From: an uncultured Olsenella sp. | Lineage (GTDB): Bacteria > Actinomycetota > Coriobacteriia > Coriobacteriales > Atopobiaceae | Length of the DNA: 64,000 nt | Assembly: GCA_949287905.1 (NCBI GenBank) | Contig: CASEHX010000012.1 | Location: 18,017-82,016 of the forward strand | Direction of reading: 5' to 3' | In this document: piece after piece, positions 57,671-64,000 of the stretch | Position numbering within the stretch: position 1 is the stretch's first letter | Layout: every line of letters starts with the position of its first letter | The notes under the pieces: generated by a model | What the model saw: only the letters and a program-made list of their open reading frames with translations | Database searches by the model: none | What the model was told of the DNA's origin: nothing | Made by a program: the position numbers and the translations under genes

Positions 57671-58485
57671 CGCATAGACATCGGCGGCGTTGGAGGGTCG
57701 GGGCCGCGCGGCGCTTAGACATCGGAGGGGTTGGAGGGAGCAGCCGCGTTTGCGCTTAGTCTTTGGGCCCGTCGGAGGGCACCGCCGCGTTTGCGCTTAG
57801 TCTTTGGGCCCGTCGGAGGGCACCGCCGCGTTTGCGCTTAGACATCGGAGGGGTTGGAGGCCGCGGACGCGGGGGCGCTTAGACTTTGGGGCCGCTGGAG
57901 GGCACCGCCGCGACCGCGCTTAGACTTTGGCGGCGTTGGAGGGCACGGGGCCGGTGGAGCTTAGACTTCGGCGGCATTGGAGGGCGTGACCCCATACGCG
58001 CTTAGACTTTGGCGGGGTTTGAGGTCGCCGCCGAGATTGCGCTTAGACTTCGTCGGCGTTGGAGGGCCGGGGCCGCGCGGCGGCGAGAACCGCCCTCTTC
58101 TCCCGCGGTTCCCTAAGCAGAATGCCCGCCGAGCCCTCCGACGGGGCAAAAGTCTAAGCGCCCTTCTCGCCGCGCCCTCCGATCCAGCCAAAGTCTAAGC
58201 GCACTTCCCGCTGAGCCCTCCGACGGGGCAAAAGTCTAAGCGCCCTTCTCGCCGGACACTCCGATCGCAAGCTTCTCTAAGCGGGAGTTCTGTTGCGCCC
58301 CCCAACCCCGCCAAGGACTAAGCGCCGACCTCGCTGCGGCCTCCAACGGGCAGAGTCTCTAAGCCTCTTCTCACCACGGCCTCCAACGGGCTGGATCGCC
58401 AAGCGCCGCCCTCGCCGCAGCCTCCAACGGGACCAAAGTCCAAGCGCCCTCTCGCGGGGCACTCCGATCGGGGCCTTGCCAAGCG
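57671..58485. repeat. Convergent 41-bp-period repeat array, family A (copy 2)
   Basis: The 1.1-kb gap between the lipase and the surface protein genes has no convincing gene. Forward CTTAG (or CATAG) boxes fall at 57673, 57714, 57755, 57796, 57837, 57878, 57919, 57960, 58001 and 58042, every 41 bp without exception, each followed by GGAGG. Reverse CTAAG boxes, later CCAAG, fall at 58113, 58154, 58195, 58236, 58277, 58318, 58359, then 58399, 58440 and about 58479. That is ten units in each arm. GGCGAGAAC lies near the centre. Confidence 0.92.
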
Positions 58486-58575
58486 GGGGCTCCGCGCCGC
58501 CCTCAGGGGCAAAAAGGCGAGCAGCTGGCAGACGCGCCCCCGACAAACAAGACAGGCGCCCGTCGGCGAGAAGAA

Positions 58576-58606
58576 CGCGGGGCCGGACGCCGTGTCCGAC
58601 CCCGCG
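58576..58606 (-). terminator. Terminator of the surface protein gene
   Basis: CGCGGGG-CGGAC and GTCCG-CCCCGCG form a stem of about 13 bp with a short loop, followed on the minus strand by TTCTTCTCG. Confidence 0.8.
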
Positions 58607-58633
58607 CTGCGGTTCAGTGCCTGCCGAGAGGGG

Positions 58634-61600
58634 CTACCTCATGCGGCGCGCCTTCAGTGCCGTGGCAACGGCCGCGGCGCCGGCGAGCGCGGTCGCGAGG
58701 GCCGCGGCCATCGTGGCAGGGTCGCCCGTCTGGGCGAGGCCGTCGCCGGAGGGCTTGGAGGTTCCGCCGGTCGTGGAGCCGCCGGTACCGGGCTTGGAGG
58801 TACCACCGGTGCCGGGCTTCTGGTCGTCGCCGGATCCGGGTTCCTCTCCGGTGCCGGGCTCGTCACCAGGCTCCTCGCCGGTACCGGGTTCGTCGGGCAG
58901 CTTCTCCCACTTGGCCTCGAGCGTCAGGTCCTCGGTACCGTCGAAGACCGTCTCGGCCGTGACCTCGTTGCCGTCCGCGTCGAACCAGCCAAGGAACTCG
59001 TAACCGTCGCGGGTCGGAGCGGGCAGCTCGCCAAAGGGCTCGCCGTAGGTGACCTCGATGGTCTGCGTGGTGCCGTCGGGCATCTGGAAGGTGACCTCGT
59101 AGGTGTTGGCGGTCCACTGGGCCGTGAGGGTCACGTCATCAGCGGCAGAGAATACCGTCTCGGCCGTGACCTCGTTGCCCTCTGCGTCGAACCAACCCTT
59201 GAAGGTGTGACCAGCGCGAACGGGCGTCGGCAGCTCGCCGACCTTCTCGCCGAAGGTGACCGTCATCGTGATGGGCTCGGTCGCGCCGTCGTTGGCGTCA
59301 AGCGTAACGGTGTACTCGTTTGCCTGCCACTTGGGGGCAAGGGTCAGGTCGGCTGCGGTCGTGAGGGTCGTGTCGGCCGTGACCTCGTTGCCGTCGGCGT
59401 CGAACCAGCCGAGGAGGGTGTGGCCCTCGAGGCTCACGCTCGGCAGCTCGCCGATCTTCTCGCCAAAGGTGACGTCGCGCTTCTGCGTGGCGCCATCGGG
59501 CATCTGGAAGGTGACCTCGTAGGTGTTGGCGGTCCACCGGGCAGTGAGCGTCACGCCGTCGCCGCCCTTGAAGATCGTCTCGGACGTAACCTCGGTCTGA
59601 CCGTCAAACCAGCCCTGGAAGGTGTAGCCGGTGCGCGTGGGCTCAGGCAGCGTGCCGTAGGCCGAGTCGTAGGTGACGGTGACAACCTCGGGGTTGACCG
59701 CGCCGCCGTTGGCGTCGAGCTTCACGCTGTAGGCGTTGGCCGTCCAGTGGGCAACGAGCTCGGCGTCGCCGACGGTGGTGTAGGTCGTGGTGGACGAGAC
59801 GGAATCCTCACCAAGGAACCAACCGGCGAAGGCGTAGCCGTCGCGGGTGGGCGTGGGCAGGGTTCCGAAGGCCTCGCCAAAGGTGACCGTCATGCTGGCG
59901 GGATCAACGGTGCCGCCGTTGGCGTCGAAGGTCACGGTGTAGGCGTTGGCGGTCCAGCGGGCGGTGAGGGTCACGTCAGCGGTGCCGTCGAAGACGGTGG
60001 CTGCGGTGACCTGCCCCTCACCGTCATACCAACCCGCGAAGGTGTAGCCGTCGCGAGAGACGGTCGGCAGCTGGCCGTAGGCCGTGCCATAGGTGACGGT
60101 CTGGGCGGCAGGATCGGAAACACCCTCGCCCGCGTCGAACGTGACGTTGAAGGTCTTGGCGGTCCACTGGGCCGTGAGGACCACGTCATCGGCGGTCGAG
60201 AAGACCGTGGAGGCCGTGACCTCGTTGCCGTCCGCGTCGAACCAGCCGGTGAAGTCGTAGCCGGCACGCGTGGGCGTGGGCAGCTCGCCGTAGGCGGCGT
60301 CGAAGGTGACGCTCTTGCTCGCGGTGGCAACGGTTCCGCCGTTGGCGTCGAAGGTGACCGTGTAGGTGTTGGCGGCCCACTTGGCCGCAAGGGTGAGGTT
60401 GCCCGTGACGGCGGTGTCGAAGTCGTACGCGGTCTCGGCGCCGTCGGCGAACCAGCCGACGAAGGTGTAGCCGGTGCGCGTGGGATCGACGGGCTCGGCA
60501 ACCTTCTCGCCGTCGGTGACGGTCTGGGTGGTCGGCTCGTTCACGCCGTCGTCGAACGTGACGGTGTAGGTGGGCTTGGGAGCGAAGGCCAGCTCGATCT
60601 CGCCGGTCGCGGTGGCGGTGAGACCGCCGGCGTCGGCGGCGGTGACGGTCACGACGTAGGTGCCGGACCCGGTGACCTCGAGGGTTGCCTGGGCGGCGTC
60701 CTCGACCGGGGCGTCGCCCTTGGTCCAAGCGTAGGTGTAGGTGATGCCCTCAGTCAGGTCGTGGGTCACGTTGGCGGTGAGCGTCACGGTCTCGCCCTCG
60801 ACGGGGGCGTCGTCGCTCGCGGTCACGCTGACCGCCGGGGCCTTCAGGGCCCACTTGGCCGTGAGGGTAAGGTCTTCCTCAATCGCCGTGTTCTCGAAGT
60901 CGAACGCGGCCTCGGCGCCCTCGGCGAACCAGCCGGCGAAGTCGTAGCCGGTGCGGGTCGGGTCGGTCTCGGGCTTAGTGGCCTTCTCGCCGTCGGCGAC
61001 GGTCTGGGCGTCGGGGGCGGTCACGCCCTCGGGCACGACGAACGTGACGGTGTGGGTCTCGGGCACGGTCTCCTTGAGCGTGATCGTGAGCTTGTCGAGG
61101 CGCGGGGCGCCGGCGGAGTCCTTGGCGCCGAAGGAGAGCGTGGAGGAGCCGGCCTCGTCGACGGTCATCTCGAACGTCACGGTGTGGAGCTCGGCGGCGC
61201 TGTCGGTCGCGCCGGCGGTCACGTCTCCGGGGGCCACGAAGCCGCCCTCGTCGTCCCAGGAGAGGGCGTTGCTGGCGGAGCCGCTCGCGTAGGAGAGCGT
61301 CACGCTGTAGGTGCCGGCAACATCCGCGGTGAACGGAACGTCGATGTAGTCGCCGAGCTTCACGGCGTCGACGACCTTCTCGCCGTTCTGGTCGATGACG
61401 ACCATGGGCCAGCCGGCGTTGTTGGACTCGTCGTCGCGGAACTGGCCGAGCTCGAACTCCAGGACGGAGGACTCGCCGACCGCGCTCGGGAAGACGAACG
61501 GGTTCTCGGTGGTGTAGTGATCGTCGGCGGGCTCGGGAATCGTGAGGGAGACGGTCGCGGTGTCGCTGGCGTCGCCCATCGTCACGGTCTCGATGACGTC

Positions 61601-63997
61601 GGACGTGGCCTCGGGCTCGTAGGTCTTGGTGAAGTAGACGTACTTGCTCGTCTTGGCGTAATCGATGGTGCCCGTGAGCTCGGAGTCGTAGACCGCCGTG
61701 GCGCCGTCGCAGGCAAGCTCGTACGGGTACTGGCTGTTGCCCTGGACCTGGGCACGATAGAGCACGGTCACGGGGCCGTCGGCAACCTCGAGGGAGGCGG
61801 TGTCGGCGAACTCGTAGTCCGTCACTGCCTTGTTGGCGTCATACGCCGTGGAGGCAACCTGAAGGTCGACATCCATCCAGTAGGCATCGAGCTTGACGTT
61901 CTGACCGAACATGGTCATGTCCGTGCCCTTGGGATAGAAGTGCACGGTGCTGGAGGTGCCGCTCTTGATGGAGGCCTTCCAGCCGGCGAAGACGCCGTTA
62001 GCGTTGGTGAAGGGAGCGGTCTCGGGAAGCTCGACCGTGGCGCCCTTGTCAAACGCTCCGCCGTCAACTTCGTCACCGTCGGGAATGCCGCCGGAGAGGT
62101 CACGACCAGGTGCGTAGGTAACCGTGTACTGCTGGATGAGGCGGAAGGCAACGCCGTTCTTCTCGTCACCGTTGCTGTAGTCCACGCCGTCGGACGGGGC
62201 GATCCACTTGCCGGAAGAGACGTCGTAGGTGAGCGTGATCGACTTGGTAATGGGATCGCTGGTGTCGCGACGATAGTGGCTCGAGGCGTGGTCCCTTAGG
62301 AACTTGTTCACCAATGCCGTGGCGTTAAACGACCCGGGGCTGATCCAGACGCCGTCCTCCCTCAGAATGGGATCGATGACGCCCCACGCAACCAAATCCG
62401 AGGTACCGAAGAGAGAGCTGGAGACACTCTTGTAGATCGTCGTGCCGTCATCCTGCGGAGCCGCGCTGTAAATCGTCACGTAGAAGTTCTTGATGTTGTC
62501 GGGATTCGGCTTGGGCGGGGGAACGGGCACACAGGAGCCCGTGAGGGCGATGGTGACGATGTCCTCGTCGGACTGGATGGCCCACCTGCTCTTGGCCTCG
62601 ACGTACTCGAGCGTGAACTCGAGGTCCTTCTCGGCCTCGTGGACAACGTCGAAGTGATCCTCGAGGATCGCGGACACGTCGAGCGTAGCGGGAACGGTCC
62701 AGACCTGGTTCTCGGCGTCGTAGCTCATCTCGCCGAAGGAGAAGAACTTGCCGGAGATGGTGTTCTTCTTCGTGGGCTTGCTGTCAGAGGGCTTGTGCGT
62801 GGCGCCGAGGGTGTCGCAGGCGTAGGAGATCTCAAGCTTCCAGGTCTCGCCACCGGGACCCCAGACCTGAGTGGACGTACCAGGAGCATCCGGGGCCTCG
62901 GGCGCGGCCTCCTTGAGCGTGATCGTGAGCTTGTCGAGGCGCGGGGCGCCGGCGGAGTCCTTGGCGCCGAAGGAGAGCGTGGATTCTCCGGCCTCGTCGA
63001 CGGTCATGTCGAACGTCACGGTGTGGAGCTCGGCGGCCTCGTCGGTCGCGCCGGCGGTCGCGTCTCCGGGGGCCACGAGGCCTCCCTCGTCGCTCCAGGA
63101 GAGGCCGTTGCTGGCGGAGCCGCTCGCGTAGGAGAGCACTACCTCGTAGGTGCCGGCGACCTCTGCGGTGAACGGCACGTCGATGAAGTCGCCGTTCTTC
63201 AGGGCGTCGATGGCCTTCTCGCCGTTCTGGTCGATGACGACCATGGGCCAGCCGGCGTTGTTAGACTCGTCGTCGCGGAACTGGCCGAGCTCGAACTCCA
63301 GGACGGAGGACTCGTCAGTTGTGGTCGGGAACTCAAAGCGGTTGGAGTCGGAGTACAGCTTGCCAACCTGGAAGGCGGCGCCATACTCAGCCTTTCCGCC
63401 ATTCATCGAAATGCCGGAGGCCGGGGCAACCCACTTTCCGCTCGCCTCATCGTACGTGAGGGTCAGGCTCTTGGAGCCGTTCTCGAGCAGACGGTAGTTG
63501 GCCAGCCTGCTCTCAACATAGGAGCTCACGTCAACCGTTGCCTCGATGGTCCACACGCCGTCCGACTCCACGGGGCTGTCGGCAAAGCTTACGGTGAAGC
63601 TGTTTTGCTCCCCATAGGTCCACTTCGTTCCAAGGCGCAGCTTAACCGACCCGTCCGCGTTGAACTCGTAAACGGAGACCCAGAAGTTCTCGCAGTTTTC
63701 CGCGTTCGGCATAGGGGCTTCGAAAGCGGGCTCGATCTCTGTCCCGTAGACCTCAAGCTCGAAGATGGAGACGTTGTTCCACTCGACGTTGTTATCGGGG
63801 TTAAGCGCGACAAACTCGTTGACGTAGACGCGGACGTAGCGACCCTGGGTGCCCTCGGCGAGGAAGAGCTCCTCGGTCGTGGTCTCGGGCTGGTCGGCCG
63901 TGGCAACGGTCTTCCAGGCTTCTTCCGAGTCGAGGTCGGCGCCGTCGGCGGCCACCTGGATCACGTAGTCCGTGGCCTTGCGGTTCTGCCAGATCAC
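58634..63997 (-). CDS. Giant multidomain surface protein with LAQTG sorting signal (N-terminus outside window)
   Basis: The 1,787 visible residues continue past the right edge, so the start is not seen. Order: a discoidin-like (F5/8C) carbohydrate-binding region at the visible N-terminus, two nearly identical long modules of about 130 residues (each with [17 protein letters not shown] and [10 protein letters not shown]), linked by less ordered domains, an Ig/PKD-like segment ([12 protein letters not shown]), then nine InlB-type B repeats (each with GYxFxGWF and LTAxW) and a Pro/Gly/Thr/Ser-rich wall spacer. It ends LAQTGD, a hydrophobic helix and KARRMR, a sortase signal of the LAxTG type. 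It probably binds host or plant glycans or mucins. Confidence 0.88.
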   Translation of the reverse strand: MIWQNRKATDYVIQVAADGADLDSEEAWKTVATADQPETTTEELFLAEGTQGRYVRVYVNEFVALNPDNNVEWNNVSIFELEVYGTEIEPAFEAPMPNAENCENFWVSVYEFNADGSVKLRLGTKWTYGEQNSFTVSFADSPVESDGVWTIEATVDVSSYVESRLANYRLLENGSKSLTLTYDEASGKWVAPASGISMNGGKAEYGAAFQVGKLYSDSNRFEFPTTTDESSVLEFELGQFRDDESNNAGWPMVVIDQNGEKAIDALKNGDFIDVPFTAEVAGTYEVVLSYASGSASNGLSWSDEGGLVAPGDATAGATDEAAELHTVTFDMTVDEAGESTLSFGAKDSAGAPRLDKLTITLKEAAPEAPDAPGTSTQVWGPGGETWKLEISYACDTLGATHKPSDSKPTKKNTISGKFFSFGEMSYDAENQVWTVPATLDVSAILEDHFDVVHEAEKDLEFTLEYVEAKSRWAIQSDEDIVTIALTGSCVPVPPPKPNPDNIKNFYVTIYSAAPQDDGTTIYKSVSSSLFGTSDLVAWGVIDPILREDGVWISPGSFNATALVNKFLRDHASSHYRRDTSDPITKSITLTYDVSSGKWIAPSDGVDYSNGDEKNGVAFRLIQQYTVTYAPGRDLSGGIPDGDEVDGGAFDKGATVELPETAPFTNANGVFAGWKASIKSGTSSTVHFYPKGTDMTMFGQNVKLDAYWMDVDLQVASTAYDANKAVTDYEFADTASLEVADGPVTVLYRAQVQGNSQYPYELACDGATAVYDSELTGTIDYAKTSKYVYFTKTYEPEATSDVIETVTMGDASDTATVSLTIPEPADDHYTTENPFVFPSAVGESSVLEFELGQFRDDESNNAGWPMVVIDQNGEKVVDAVKLGDYIDVPFTADVAGTYSVTLSYASGSASNALSWDDEGGFVAPGDVTAGATDSAAELHTVTFEMTVDEAGSSTLSFGAKDSAGAPRLDKLTITLKETVPETHTVTFVVPEGVTAPDAQTVADGEKATKPETDPTRTGYDFAGWFAEGAEAAFDFENTAIEEDLTLTAKWALKAPAVSVTASDDAPVEGETVTLTANVTHDLTEGITYTYAWTKGDAPVEDAAQATLEVTGSGTYVVTVTAADAGGLTATATGEIELAFAPKPTYTVTFDDGVNEPTTQTVTDGEKVAEPVDPTRTGYTFVGWFADGAETAYDFDTAVTGNLTLAAKWAANTYTVTFDANGGTVATASKSVTFDAAYGELPTPTRAGYDFTGWFDADGNEVTASTVFSTADDVVLTAQWTAKTFNVTFDAGEGVSDPAAQTVTYGTAYGQLPTVSRDGYTFAGWYDGEGQVTAATVFDGTADVTLTARWTANAYTVTFDANGGTVDPASMTVTFGEAFGTLPTPTRDGYAFAGWFLGEDSVSSTTTYTTVGDAELVAHWTANAYSVKLDANGGAVNPEVVTVTYDSAYGTLPEPTRTGYTFQGWFDGQTEVTSETIFKGGDGVTLTARWTANTYEVTFQMPDGATQKRDVTFGEKIGELPSVSLEGHTLLGWFDADGNEVTADTTLTTAADLTLAPKWQANEYTVTLDANDGATEPITMTVTFGEKVGELPTPVRAGHTFKGWFDAEGNEVTAETVFSAADDVTLTAQWTANTYEVTFQMPDGTTQTIEVTYGEPFGELPAPTRDGYEFLGWFDADGNEVTAETVFDGTEDLTLEAKWEKLPDEPGTGEEPGDEPGTGEEPGSGDDQKPGTGGTSKPGTGGSTTGGTSKPSGDGLAQTGDPATMAAALATALAGAAAVATALKARRMR

Positions 63998-64000
63998 CCT

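Noticed and set aside
57671..58485. CRISPR array
   Set aside because: The conserved boxes are only 5-8 bp and are split in two per unit, the arms invert in the middle, and no cas genes are near.
58592..62299. 1,235-residue open frame on the + strand
   Set aside because: It mirrors the repeats of the surface protein on the opposite strand (Gly/Val/Glu-rich, periodic), so its length comes from the repeat structure, not from coding.

Overview
This is a GC-rich, gene-dense chromosomal window from what looks like a Gram-positive actinobacterium of the class Coriobacteriia (Olsenella/Atopobiaceae type). That placement is an inference. It rests on high GC, a CarD-family regulator, a T-box in front of pheS, a Gram-positive Tad/Flp pilus locus without a secretin, a sortase-type surface protein ending in LAQTG, several lipoproteins and a fermentative end-of-glycolysis pair (D-lactate dehydrogenase and pyruvate kinase). 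No plasmid, prophage, IS element or rRNA operon is visible.

Layout. 1-15.2 kb is mostly housekeeping: the end of a C39-like peptidase gene, phosphoglucomutase, an RlmKL-type rRNA methyltransferase, Kup potassium transporter, citrate synthase, an ACT-domain protein, CarD, a lipoprotein cyclophilin, BrnQ, a Tat lipoprotein that resembles subtype B tannases, acylphosphatase and tRNA-Phe. 15.3-25.2 kb is one leftward Tad/Flp pilus operon: CpaB, TadZ/CpaE, CpaF, TadB, TadC, Flp, an unrecognised membrane protein, several TadE/TadG-like pseudopilins, DUF192 and FHA. 25.4-33 kb holds RsgA, a GntP-type permease, a P2A calcium ATPase and an MFS exporter. 33-42.6 kb is a catabolic locus: YhcH-type protein, cytosolic sialidase-like protein, SLC13-like permease, PdxA2-like dehydrogenase, DapA/NanA-like aldolase, iron alcohol dehydrogenase and DUF1537 four-carbon acid-sugar kinase, facing a divergent PrpR-like regulator. 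42.8-45.4 kb holds D-lactate dehydrogenase and pyruvate kinase. 45.4-57.5 kb has a small DUF4160 cassette, a GH13 amylase, a zinc-dependent phospholipase C-like protein, two zinc-ribbon membrane proteins (YARHG/Ig and amidase), pheT, pheS with a T-box, and a class 3 lipase. 58.6 kb to the end is a giant multi-repeat surface protein, truncated at its N-terminus by the window edge.

The most unusual feature is intergenic. At least six gaps hold arrays of short conserved boxes at an almost exact 41-bp period, arranged as two arms that point toward each other. Two unrelated sequence families (GCTTAG/TTGGAGGG and CTGAGACGAGCC/GTCAAG) share this architecture. Further dispersed elements, a 63-bp unit and a 25-bp tandem repeat, lie in other gaps. 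The catabolic locus is the best candidate for an uncharacterised pathway. Its three transcription units share a GntR-like palindrome (TTTGTC-N-GACAAA), and its dedicated regulator is a bacterial enhancer-binding protein relative that has lost its sigma-54 contact loop and Walker B acids.
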